DNA of 64,000 nucleotides. Source: Cyanophora paradoxa (Eukaryota > Glaucocystophyceae > Cyanophorales > Cyanophoraceae). Below the pieces are notes generated by a model. It ran no database searches and was not told the origin of the DNA. It saw only the letters and a list, made by a program, of their open reading frames with translations. This document shows, in pieces, positions 1 through 10,150 of the stretch. The translations under genes and the position numbers were made by a program. The stretch lies in the NCBI GenBank assembly GCA_004431415.1, contig QPMI01000183.1, positions 1-64,000 of the forward strand, written 5' to 3'. Positions within the stretch are counted from its first letter, which is position 1, and each line of letters begins with the position of its first letter.

Positions 1-1112
1 TTGTACCCTCGGGGGACCCCCAAAAATTTTCCCATCCCTGGCCGGCGCGCGCGTCAGGCTGCCGACGTCTGAAGTTCTCTAATCCTTCAAGGCTTAGGCT
101 TGCTGGCTGGAGCAACTGCGCATGCCGGGTAGTGCCGGCATCTACTAGGCGGCTACCGCTGTAGTGCGCCAAATAAAATGGCGCGCCATCTTATTTTTAT
201 GGCGCACGCTTTCGAGCCATCGCAGAAAAAAATGCGCCGGCCAGCGCAGCTGGAGCTTTGCGTTGGGGAGTATACGTACTGCTAGGTTAGCTGTCGCGAT
301 CGAAATCGCCTATCATAGTATCATTATAGCCTACCGCCGGGCTACCACTAGTACTGGGCCACAGCGATACGCGTTTGTATGGCGCCATAGACATGGAAGG
401 TTAATTCTTGGCGATCGCGGAACTTAGATTTACCATATCTTGGCGATCGCGTATAGCCAGTATTAACTTAATAGCTAATGGAAACTCAAGTGTTCTCGCC
501 TTTTTTTTCGACTTGACCGTTGCGCCAGACCGGCCGGGAACCGTCGCGACAGAGGAAATCGAGTAGGCATGACGAGTCAGCGGCGGCCGGCCGGGGGGTA
601 CACCTGGCACGGTGTTTTATACGGTACGCACTATATATAGTATCGTATACTACTGGAGAACTAGAAATATTTAGTGGGCTGCATATTTAATTATAGTTCT
701 AAACATTTTTGGGCGATCTACTAAATATTTCCCGTCTGCTATTGCCGAGAATTTGTAGGGGTAGCATTGTCTCCGCCATACAAAAGCGTTGCAGAGACCG
801 TCGGACCGACGGTCAGTGGGTCACCGACCTACTAAAGATTTACTAGCTGCTAAAGTGGCAGTTTTGGCGAAGTACTAATTATTTTCCTGTACTAAATCAT
901 CTAGTTCTACAGTAGTAGCGCTACGGTAAGATATCCGATAGCTATAGCGATAGGGCCGGGCCAATCTTGCGAACGAAGTGGACTCGGAAGCGCTATAGGC
1001 TCAGCGGCTAGCCGGGTACGAGCACAGCAAGGCTAGCTAGCGCACGTCGACTCGATCGTTTCGAGCTCTGGCGACATTGATCCTGCTTTTTGCGGTAGCT
1101 AACATTCGCGTA
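1..1112. other. Intergenic DNA rich in short palindromes
   Basis: I see no supportable gene. GC content is lower than in the gene-dense parts. Short self-complementary words recur, including GCGATCGC near 412 and 445, GGCCGGCC near 583 and GCTAGCTAGC near 1030. The open frames here are short and have no recognisable domain. Confidence 0.6.
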
Positions 1113-2117
1113 ATGTCGGTCACGCTCCACACGACCCTCGGCGACCTGAAGGTCGAGGCGCGCCGTCCAGGAACCCGCAATGACGTTTCGCGTGCTGATA
1201 CGCGCCTCCAGATCTTCTGCGACCTCTCCCCGAAAGCTGCCGAGGTGCACGCGAGCGCAGTTCGGCGTGTTCGCGTGCACCTCACTCATCGGCCTTCGCA
1301 GAACTTCCTTGCGCTATGCGCCAGCAACTACTATGACGGGACTCTCTTCCACAGGTGCGCCTCCTTCGTCTGTGCCGAAATCGTGAATCACAGCGCACAG
1401 GAACATCAAAGGCTTTATGATCCAAGGTGGAGACCCGACGGGTCCGCCTGCAGCCTGTGCCACGCCCCGGAAGCTAGCTAAGGGGTCGCCGCGCCTCAGG
1501 CACGGGCAAGGGAGGCGAGTCCATCTACGGGCATAAGTTCGCAGACGAGTTCAACGACCAGCTGAAGGTGCCGTGCTAAGCCAGCGTGCCTCGCGCAGTC
1601 CGCTGATGGAAGTGCAACTGCTACCGCGCAGCACAACGCGCGGGGCGTTCTCTCGATGGCGAACTGTGCGCACGCCCCCTTGCGAGTGCTCAGCTCGTCG
1701 CGCCTGACCAGTTGCGCTCGGCAGCCGGGCCCAACACGAACGGGTCGCAGGCACGCCGCCCCATCTCGCGCCCAACGGCGGCCCCGGGCTGACGGCTACG
1801 CAGTTCTTCTTCACTTACGGGAAGCATCCTCACCTGAACAACAACTACACCATATTCGGCCGGTGCGCGCCCCTGCTGGAGCCGGCCGGCTCGCGGCCGG
1901 GGGTTCGGTGCGGCGGGTTCGACGGTCGCGGGGGCGGGGGCAGGGTCATCCACGGCTTGGAGACGCTGGACGCGATGGAGAAGGTTCCGGTGCGCGGGGC
2001 CGCAGTCGCGGCGCGTGCGGCCGCTGACGGGGCGGGCAGGTGGACGGGAAGGACCGGCCCCTCAACCCCATCAAGCTCGAGCGCGTCACCATCCACGCGA
2101 ACCCCATCGCCAGCTGA
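1113..2117 (+). CDS. PPIL3: Peptidyl-prolyl cis-trans isomerase, PPIL3-type cyclophilin
   Basis: The spliced product is a single-domain cyclophilin of about 160 residues that aligns end to end with the PPIL3 family, which is known from the spliceosome. Exon 1 (1113-1157) encodes MSVTLHTTLGDLKVE. Later exons give IFCDLSPKAAE, NFLALCASNYYDGTLFHR, GFMIQGGDPTGTGKGGESIY, HNARGVLSMANC, PNTNGSQFFFTYGKHPHLNN, VIHGLETLDAMEKVP and DRPLNPIKLERVTIHANPIA followed by TGA. The active-site pattern FHR, GSQFF and the NTNGSQF loop are intact. At least eight introns are visible. Two have GC donors: GAG|GCGCGCC at 1158, and CAG|GCACGCC in the GSQ/FFF exon pair. The start is the first ATG of the family's conserved N-terminus. 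It converges tail-to-tail with the DoxX-like gene. Confidence 0.96.
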
Positions 2118-2441
2118 AGCGCCCCTCGCCCCCGCGCCCCGCCCCTCCCGCCTCCTCCTCCCCCCCCCCTTGCCCCCCCCCCCCCCCCCTCTGCGCCCGC
2201 GACCCGCCTCCCTGGCCTAAGACGCTCAGCCTCCCCACCCATCGCCCCGTTTCCGCCACCGTCTTCGTCCTGTCTCTGGCAGTGCCCTCTTCCTCGTCCG
2301 TCCAATTTCCAGGGCTGTCGTACCCGTTCCATTCGCAGGCCGCCGCAGCGTTCCCTCGCCCCCCCTCCCCCCCTTCAGCCACTGCCACGGATCCCGGATC
2401 GAATGCTGTTAAATTTACGACTTCTGACCGCCGTGCTCCGG
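2118..2441. other. Convergent 3' intergenic spacer
   Basis: About 320 bp lies between the stop codons of the cyclophilin gene and the DoxX-like gene. It is C-rich on the + strand, with a long C-run around 2161-2190. No gene, terminator or repeat family is recognised. Confidence 0.6.
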
Positions 2442-3272
2442 CTACTCGGTCTTCTTGGAAGCCTTCGCCGTCTCCGCGCGCCGCGGCGCCTTCTTCGCCC
2501 CGCCCCCCATGCCCGTCGCGATGAAGAGCCCGCCCTGCGCCCCGGCGACGCGTCAGCGGGGGGCGGCTGGGACGCGTGGCGGCGGCGACCCGGCGGGCAC
2601 CAGAATGCTCAGGTTCTTCAGGGCCTGGATGAGCGCGTTCTGAGGGGGGCGATGGGTTGGAGCGTGAGGGAAGATTCATCGACCAGCAACAGACCTGGTC
2701 GATGTGGCGGTTGCCTTCATTATCGACCTTGAAGGGGAAGTGGTTGAGATAGGCTGCCGGCTGGTCGTGAGCAAAGGCCGCGCCGCGGTGCAAATGGCAC
2801 AGCGCTACCCGCGGACTCACTCGTGGGGATGAGGAACAGCACGAGAAGGGTAGCGCCAAGACGAGGAGCGATGCTCGAGGCAAGCAGCAGGCCTGCAGCG
2901 CGAGGTGAGGTGCGCATGCGCAGACAGCAAGTCGGCGCCGGACTGAATTCGCGACGCGCACCGCCGATGCCCTCGAGGGCGTTGGAAAGGATTAGAAGGT
3001 ACTTAACGTACTCGGTCGGGAACTGGAGCGCAAGCATAAGCGCGGACTGCAGCGTAATGGCCGGTGCGGACCGGCAATGGCAGAGCGCACCTCAGGCGGC
3101 AGGATGCCGGACACGTACTTCACGACCTGCGCGCGGGAGGGTGTCAGCACAGCGGCGGGGCTGGCGGCACGCGGCGTACCTCCGGAAATGCCTCCGGCGT
3201 GGACTTTGTGTAGCAGCTGAACACAAAGATTGCACCCAGGAACAGGCGCCCGAGAATCAAGCGCGGATTCAT
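2442..3272 (-). CDS. DoxX-like small multipass membrane protein, likely ER
   Basis: Splicing on the minus strand gives about 150 residues. It starts MNPRLILGRLFLGAIFVFSC, a first membrane segment. Then come VVKYVSGILPPE, SALMLALQFPTEYVKYLLIL, a membrane segment LLLASSIAPRLGATLLVLFL, IPT, NHFPFKVDNEGNRHIDQ, NALIQALKNLSILGGLFIAT and a basic tail ending AKASKKTE. The pattern of hydrophobic helices, a loop with a bulky residue, then NxLKNLxxLGGL is typical of DoxX/SURF4-like proteins. The terminal KKTE fits the dilysine KKxx ER-retrieval signal. Six introns use GTACGC, GTGCGC, GTGAGT, GTCTGT or GTGCCC donors. The biochemical role is unknown. It is head-to-head with the TRAIP-like gene. Confidence 0.7.
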
Positions 3273-3561
3273 CGTCCAGAGAGTCGTCGCACGAAGTCTG
3301 CAGTCGTCGGCCGTCCTGTACCCGGGTCATTGAACTCCGGGCGACTCCCGGTTCTCAACTCCAATCTTGCCAGCGACCAGCTGCCGCTTTTCGAGAGCGC
3401 AACAGCTAGCTTTTCGAGCGCACAACGGCTCGGAATTCGTTCTCCAAGCCCTTGCACTTTCCTAGGCATCTCTATCTATTTCAAATCCTGTGCTGCGGCC
3501 GGGCCGCTGAGCGCGCGCTAGTGTTGGTTGATGATTGCCTGTATCTGATACAGTCGCTACA
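3273..3561. promoter_or_regulatory. Shared upstream region of two divergent genes
   Basis: This 289-bp gap separates the start codons of the minus-strand DoxX-like gene and the plus-strand TRAIP-like gene, so it should hold both promoters. I see no TATA box or known element. The word CTGATACAG occurs just before the ATG at 3562 and again inside the gene near 3850. Confidence 0.5.
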
Positions 3562-5720
3562 ATGCCAGTCGAGTGCCCCATTTGCATGCGCGTCCCAGTC
3601 TTGCATCTGGATCTGGATCTGCTGCACGCGCTCATGCAGCGACGCAGATCACGCCTGACGCACGGGGATATCAGCGCGCTCCCTTGCGGACACGTGCGTT
3701 TCCGCCAAGCCCGCCCGCTCACTCTCGACCTGATGTGCACATCAGGTCTTCCACGGCGCATGCGTCCTGCAGGCGCTCGAAACGACGAAGTGCTGCCCCC
3801 ATTGCAGGATGAAGTGCGGCGTCCGCCAGGTCATTATACCTTTGAATCTGATACAGTCTGCCCCAATTATACCGTCGAATTGAACTTCGACGACTCGAAG
3901 GTCATCAAGCTATGGCTAGACAGCTTCGACGACGGGTCGCCCTCGCAGCCGCCGCGGGCGACGCAGGGCCCGCCGGAGCCCGGAGTCACGCAGGCGCAGC
4001 TTGCCGCCCTGCAGAGCCGCCTGCGCGACTACGAGGCGACGGTTGCGAGCCTCCGGGACGCAGTCAGGCAGGGGCAAGAGCTGCGCGCGAAGGCCGAGAG
4101 CCAGGTTCAGACGGCCTCTGCCAAGGTGCGGCGTCACACCGGCTGACCGCAGCTGCGCGCCCGTCCCCACCGCCCCCCGCGCAGGCGGATCAGTTCAAGC
4201 AGGACCTGAAGGCTTCGCTGGAAGAGCTGAAGAGCAGCAAGGTGGGGCCGGCGCGCGCGCGCACGCGAATGCGGCCGGCGCTGACGTGCCGCCAGAGGCA
4301 AGCGGAGAGTTTGCAGAGGAAGCTGAAGGAGGCGGATGAGAAACTGGCGCGCCTGCACGCGCAGGTCGAGAGCTCCGAGTAGTGCGCCGGGGTCGCGCTG
4401 GGAGCTGCGCGGGGCGGGCGCGGGGTGTGAGAGCGGGCGCAGCATCAAGCAGGTGGTGGAGGGGCGGGAGGGGCAGGCGCCGCGACGGCCGCGGACGTCG
4501 CCCGAGAACGTCGAGCTCCTCGAGACCCTCGTGGCGACGCTCAAGAGGCCCGCCCCGCCCCTCCCGCCCCGCCCCGGCGCTGACGCCGAGGGCCCTTGCA
4601 GGGAGGTCAAGAAGCTCAAGGGCCAGGCGCGGGACGCCCACGACGAAGCCCAAGAGGCGAGCCGGCCTAGGGAAGGGGGGGGGGGGGGGGGGGGGGGGGG
4701 GAAGGGGGGTCCCTCGATTTCCTTCCGCTCTCGGTCTCACTGGGTGCAGGAGCGTGCCAAGGTGGAAGCGCGGATCCGCAAGTATGTGGTGCGCCCCCGA
4801 AGCTTCTTCCCCAGTACCCCCCTTCCTCTTCTGCGCCCCGATGACGCGGGGCGCAGGAGGAGCTGGACGAGGCGAGGGGGAAGGAGGCCGACCACAGGCT
4901 GCGGTCCGGGAGTACCCCATTCCGGGGGCGCAGCTGCGACTCACGGGGGTACAGGATCACGGCCCTGGAGCGCCAGCTTGCGGCAGCTCTGAAGGCCGGC
5001 GGGGCGGCGGGGCCCCGGTGGGCGGCCCCTGTGCCCGCGCCCCGCGCGTTGCCTCACGCCAGCGCAGACCCACCACGGCGGGGCCCCCTCCGCCGGCACA
5101 GAAGCCGCCCCCGCCTTCCCCACGCAAGGAGCCGCCCCCGAGGCCCGCCCCGGCCCCCGCCCCCCGGGCCTCCCCCCCTCCAGCCCCGGCCGCGGGGCCC
5201 GCGGCTCCCGCGCCGCCCCCGCCCCGCCTCCGGCGGCGGGGCCGAAGCTGGGGCCGGGGCGCGGGGCGAGGTGGTGGACCTGGAGAGCGAGGAAGGGTGG
5301 GAGGAGGGGGCCAGCGAGGGGGAGGGGCAGGGGGGCTTCCTGCGCCGCGGCGCCGCGCCGGCCGCCTACGCGGAGGGGCCCGACGAGGAGGGGCCCCGCC
5401 CCCGCCGCTCCCCCGCGCCCCGCCGCCCCACCCCGGCCCCCGCCGGCGGGAGCACGCAGCCGCCGCAGTTCGAAAACCGCGGGGTCTACACGACAGGGTA
5501 CAGCGGCACAGGGGCCCGCGTCAAGGCCTACACCAGCGCCCGCCCCGTGCGCACCGCTGCCGCGCGTGCCCCTCGGCTCCATGATCGTGACCGAGGCGTG
5601 GCACAGGCGCAGGCGGGGCGGCCGGGCGCGTCGGGGGCGCAGGGGCCAGCGAAGCGGCGGAGGCTGGGGGCTGGGGGCATCCAGCAGCCCATCGGCGCCT
5701 TCTTCTCAAAGACGTCGTAG
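3562..5720 (+). CDS. TRAIP: TRAIP-like RING E3 ubiquitin ligase
   Basis: The N-terminus is a C3HC4 RING: MPVECPICM, then after an intron SALPCGH, VFHGACVLQALETTKCCPHC and RMKC. TVELNFDDSKVIKLWLDSFD follows and resembles the segment after the RING in TRAIP. Next is a long coiled coil (QAQLAALQSRLRDYEATVAS, RQAESLQRKLKEADEKLARL) and a proline-rich low-complexity stretch. The C-terminus RRLGAGGIQQPIGAFFSKTS contains QQPIGAFF, a textbook PCNA-interacting PIP box (QxxIxxFF). RING plus coiled coil plus terminal PIP box is the TRAIP arrangement. TRAIP ubiquitinates replisome components at stalled or crosslinked forks. One intron just after the RING is not fully resolved in phase. An intron contains a run of 27 G at 4675-4701. 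Confidence 0.8.
4675..4701 (+). repeat. Poly-G tract of 27 nt in a TRAIP intron
   Basis: There are 27 consecutive G inside a plus-strand intron, flanked by AA and more G. Other long homopolymers are C runs at 10068-10087, 15465-15488, 43752-43786 and 45963-45984 and a G run at 50476-50496. All are outside conserved coding exons. Confidence 0.9.
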
Positions 5721-6410
5721 GCGCGAGCCCCACCCCACACGAGCCCATACCGTCCTTCCGCCGCGGGCGCCGCGCTCGCTCTTGGGAGGCACTCTTGTTC
5801 GAGAACGACTCGTATGCAACTAGTAGTCTACACTGCGGTCCGGTCCAGCCATCAAAGTTGAACATGCAAGTCCGCCGAGCCTGCGATCTACACTGCAAAG
5901 CGTGCGAAGCGTACTGCGACTGGAGCTTTCTCGTCGGGCGGAATGGGAAGCCTAAGCATAGTTCATGAGAGGCAAGCGTCGGCACACTTAATGTGGATAC
6001 AAGTACACAGCTGAAAAGTTGAAAAGAGAGGGCATCGGCACAAACTGTTCGACTGCAAGTCCTGACTGCCTGCACTACCATAGCCTATCCCTGCGGACAT
6101 TCACACGCCCATAAGCTGACAAGTTATCTGCGTAATTATTATGATACTAGTATACTAACATAAGCCAGGAATTAAGTATCTACAACCATACGTACTACGT
6201 ATACCTATCTAAATGGAAAGAGGAGACAAAGGGAGGGAAAGACGTCGACTCCTGCAATATTGGACTACAATAGATTACAATAACCCTACGACATTGATTA
6301 CTCGTATGCGCCTACTTCTCAATGCAATACACGCGGTCATGATCATCCAGGAGAGGCCTCGCGTCGGAATGCGGGGCGGGCTTCGACTCGGCGAAGTCGA
6401 AGCGGAGGGG
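5721..6410. other. Convergent intergenic region
   Basis: It lies between the TRAIP-like stop and the stop of the minus-strand homeodomain gene. It is AT-richer from about 5820 to 6320, with tracts such as ATTATTATGATACTAGTATA. No gene, RNA or repeat family is supported. Confidence 0.55.
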
Positions 6411-8590
6411 TCAGGCGAGGGAGGCGAGGGCGGAGCGGGCCTCGACGGGGACCGGGGGCGGCGGCGTGGTCGCCGAGACGAAGGCCGAGCCGCCCCCTCG
6501 GGCGGCCCCGGTGGGGGTTCCGGACGCGGCGGGGCCGCCGTGAGGGGGCGACGAGGCGCCAAGGGAGGCGAGGCCAGAGGCGGAGGGGAGGGCGGGGGCC
6601 GCGGCGGGCGCGGGCGCGGAGGCGGTTGCGGGGGTGGAGGGGTTGGAGGGGGAGGGGCCGGAGGGGGAGGGGGCGGGGCCGGGGCCGGGGGAGGGGTCGC
6701 GGGGCCGGCGGATGTAGGCGACGAGGTAGACCTCGCCGCCGGTGGTGGCCATGGCGTGGGCGGAGAGGCGGGCGTGGCAGGGGACCTCCTCGCCCCGCCG
6801 CGTCCGCAGCCGCATCGGCATCTCCATCGAGAGCACCAACCGCGAGAGCAGCAGCTGCAGGCCCTGCCCCCGCCTCAGACCGAGCGCACCCCGCCCGCCC
6901 CCGACGCCCCTCGCTCCGCACCTGACAGGCGGCCGCGTCCGAGGGGAAGGTGATGGTGGCAAGGGTCAGCGCGCGCGCCTCCTCCTCGCTGTACCCCAGG
7001 GCGGAGGAGAGGGAGGGGGCCATTCGGCAGACGGAGCCGTCGGACTTGCCGACGAGGAGCTCGTCCTCGTCCCGCACGTTCAAAGCCATCCCCGAGGTCA
7101 CGTTCGGCGGCGGCGACGGCAGGTTCGGCAGCGACTGGAGCGACGGCAGCACCGACGCCGGGGCCGCCGGAGACGCCGAGCTCGACGGCTTCGAGCCCGA
7201 GCCCGAGCCGGCACTCGAGCTCCCCTGGGACTGAAAAGACTGCAGCTGAGACTGAAGAGACTTGACCTGCGACTGAGGGGCGAAAGGTCGGCACAAATCC
7301 GGGGGAGATTTGATCTCCTGCCAAGGACGGCGCCCGCCGCGCACCTGCAGCTCCTTGTTCGCCTTCCTGAGCTCCTGCAGCTGCTTCTCGTTCTCCGCGA
7401 GCGTTTGCTGCGGGCCGGGTCGGCGCAATGAGTGGTTCTAATCATTGGGCGGCGGGGGGCCGCACCTTGGCCTCCTGCAGGTCCTTCTCCGTGTCCTTGA
7501 CTCGTATCTTAGCCCGCTTGTTCTGGAACCAGACCTCGACCTGCCGCGGCTGCAGCCCTAGGACGCTCGCCAGCTGGTTCCGCCTCGCCTGGTTCAGCTT
7601 CGAGCACTGCCCGCAGCAAGGTCAGACGAAACTTCTCTAAAGAGCAAACGATCTCGCTGAAGCGGGCACGGACCTCGTCGAACTGCTGCTTCAGGTAGGA
7701 GACCTGATCGGGGGAGAGCCTGTTGAGTTTCCTTTTCTGCGCGGCGGCCGGGCGCGATGAGCGGCACTGGATACGAAAGCGGAGCCTACAAAGTGCATAG
7801 AAAGGAATGCGCCGCACGTGCCTTGCCGTCCTCGGTGAGCGCGGCGTCAGGGTCGGTGCTGGAGGGCCGGGGGCCCAAGTTCGGGGAGGAGGCCTCAGAC
7901 GAGCAAGGAGACAGCGGGGCCACCCGTGGAGTGGAACTCGAAGTCCGAGCCGACGTCCCTCCCGCCGGGGCCGGCTTGGCGGCTCCCAGCGCCGGGATGT
8001 CGATGTCGGTCAGCGAGGGGGGCGAGTCCCGCGCCTCGCCTCGCTCCGTCCGCTCCTCCTCCCGCTGCGTCTCTGTGCATGGAGAGCTAGATAAGCACCG
8101 CTGAACACCCCGGGCGCTCCGGCGCAGCTGTTTGCGGAACATGATCGGACCTGTCTTCACGGTGTGATTGTTGAACGGGTCGTAGCCGAGCAGGTCGTGC
8201 AGTCCCGGATAGGGCTGGCTGTCGAACGGGTGTGCCGAATGCTGCGTCGGCGGGTCCAGAGTCCATCTCCTCCTGCGACCCGAGCTCCGCGTCAGAAGCC
8301 GCGGCCGCGCGCGCGGGCCGGGCGAGGTCGGAGCGGCGTGCGCACTCGAATGGCTGGCCCGGTTGGCCGGTGCTGACGCTGGCTCCCGTGCCTATGATTG
8401 ACGGGAATGCAGGCCACCGGTGCGCTGAGCTGCTGCTGGGCTCGTCCAAGAGGAACGGGTCCATGCTCAGGGCGAGGGCGGGGCCGCCCGCGCCGCTTCG
8501 CTCGGGGCTGAGGAAGAGCGGGCTCAGGAGCGGCGTCCGCCCGCTCCTCTCGTCGGCAGGCGCGGCCACATCGACGCCGAGCACAGACAT
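6411..8590 (-). CDS. HD-Zip-like homeodomain protein with PAS domain
   Basis: The start is MSVLGVDVAAPADERSGRTP at 8590. A conserved-looking stretch PGLHDLLGYDPFNNHTVKTG follows, then a serine/proline-rich region. The homeodomain is split by an intron: KRKLNRLSPDQVSYLKQQFD joins CSKLNQARRNQLASVLGLQP, then RQVEVWFQNKRAK. LGLQPRQVxVWFQN is the helix-3 signature of HD-Zip factors. A leucine-zipper-like coil follows at once (LQEAKQTLAENEKQLQELRK, QVKSLQSQLQSFQSQ). A PAS-type domain comes next (ALNVRDEDELLVGKSDGSVC, APSLSSALGYSEEEARALTL, HAMATTGGEVYLVAYIRRP). The tail is low-complexity and ends SALASLA. No START domain is seen, so it differs from plant HD-Zip III. It is probably a nuclear transcription factor; its targets are unknown. 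Confidence 0.82.
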
Positions 8591-9145
8591 GGCCGCCCTC
8601 TTTTTTTTGAGTATGATTGGTAAGCGAAATAGTAGTTGGTGCATCCCGGGTACAGGCACAAAGCGGTGCGCTCACAGCTTGGAGAGGCGCTGGCGGTAGG
8701 CGCGGAGGAAGCGGGCGCGGCGGGACATGGGGTGCGCCCCGGCCGCGGCCCCCCGGTACACCTCCGCCAGCTGCACCCCAGACGGGTCGGGGGCGCGCCG
8801 CAGGGCCGGCGGGCGGGTGCCTCACCTCCGCGCTGTGGGAGAGGCACATTGCGCGAAGCTCGGCCGCCTCCTCGCCCCTCAGGTGCCCCGCCTCCGCCAG
8901 CTCTGCGCATGCCCGCCCCGCCGCGCGCGCCGCCCGCTCAGCGCGGCCCGACCTCGAGCTCGCGCCCAGCGGGCCCGCGCACCCTCCACCGCCTCGGCGG
9001 CCTCCATGAACGTCTCCTCGCCTGCGCGCCACCGGATCGGGCGAGAGCCGAGCGCGAGTTGGCCCCGCGGCCGGCGGCCCAGCGCTAGCGCTAGCGCCCC
9101 GCCGCGGCCGCACCCGCGCTGTCCACTGACACGTCGTCCACGTCG
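8591..9145 (-). pseudogene. Relic copy of the PWWP gene 3' end
   Basis: From about 8634 to 9145 this DNA is nearly identical to 10228-10701, the last exons and 3' flank of the intact PWWP gene. It includes the terminal coding frame ending AYRQRLSKL. Here it stands alone directly upstream of the homeodomain gene start, without the rest of the gene, so it is a non-functional duplicate. Against the intact copy it carries six insertions of 4, 6 or 12 bp, all palindromic (GCATGC, GCGC, GAGCTC, CCGCGG, GCTAGCGCTAGC, CGGCCG), and few substitutions. The +4 insertion alone would break a reading frame. Confidence 0.85.
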
Positions 9146-10150
9146 TAGCGCCCGGGAAGCAATATTAATCCGATCTAGCTTTCAGGTTGCAACTTGTGGA
9201 CTGTCGGCCTCGGGGAGGCGTTCGAGTGCGCGCTGGGCGCCCCGGCCGGGGTTTGTTGTACATGTGTTTGGCATTGCGCGAAACCCGGCCCTCGGCCGCC
9301 GGGCTGCGGATCAGCGCCTCTAGACTTCAACGCCAACGCGCACGCCACGCCACTGCGGAACTGCGGCCACTGGGCGAGGTGCTTTATGATTATCTAGTGC
9401 GCGCGCAGGCCGCGGCGGCGATATCGATGGAGCGAGTGATCACACCAGCAGGTGCGAATGCAGGTGCACATGCACGTGTACGTGACTGTGCAGCGCCGGC
9501 AGATTCGATGATAGCCATAGCCTATAGCAGGCCTAGTCTTGAAGCGGCCGCGGCCGCGGCGGCGCGGCGGCGGCGTCGACTAATACTTCCGACTGCCCGC
9601 GCCCTAGACCTTGGCCATAGCATGCGCAGGCTGTTGAACACTCAGTGATCATGCATATGATTCATGACTGTTACCTTTACGTTGTGTCCGAAGGTTCTAT
9701 TGAATCAGATCTCAGAGTCTAGATCATCGGAATTATCATAGTATAGCCAGTATGTCACAGTGTATAAATCATATAGATTTATACTAAGCGACGTCGACCC
9801 GCGGCGGAAATTAAAGTGGCCTGGAGCTTACTACTAAGTTATGATCATGATCATGATTAGCCGCGGCGTTCAAGGCTTCGGCCGCGGCTCGCGATCGGGT
9901 ATTCAAGGACTACGGTAACCGATATCGATATCCGATGATCGCCGGCGAGTCGAGAATTGTTCCAGAGACACTGTGACAATTCGCAATTCTTTCCTGCGCG
10001 CCGAGAGTGCCTAGGCCTAGCCATAGTTAGATCTGCCAGGCTGCCACACAAATGCACAGGACCAGGACCCCCCCCCCCCCCCCCCCCGCATCTTCTCCCT
10101 TTGCTTTCCCACCCCCCCCCCTGCTCCCCTCCCCGATCCTCTGGGTCTCT
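9146..10150. other. Palindrome-rich intergenic DNA
   Basis: No gene is supported. Dense nested palindromes include CGGCCGCGGCCGCGG near 9542 and TGATCATGATCATGA near 9842. A run of 20 C lies at 10068-10087. Confidence 0.6.

Noticed and set aside
400-460. GCGATCGC octamers as a cyanobacterial HIP1 signature or contamination
   Set aside because: Many other palindromes are equally enriched and the window is full of spliceosomal introns; the octamer is one case of the general palindrome excess.
2823-3521. A 232-codon plus-strand frame
   Set aside because: It lies opposite the DoxX-like exons and shows no domain; the minus-strand splicing gives a coherent protein.
8634-9145. An alternative functional 3' exon for the PWWP gene
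   Set aside because: The upstream exons are absent, the +4 insertion breaks the frame, and the intact end lies at 10268.
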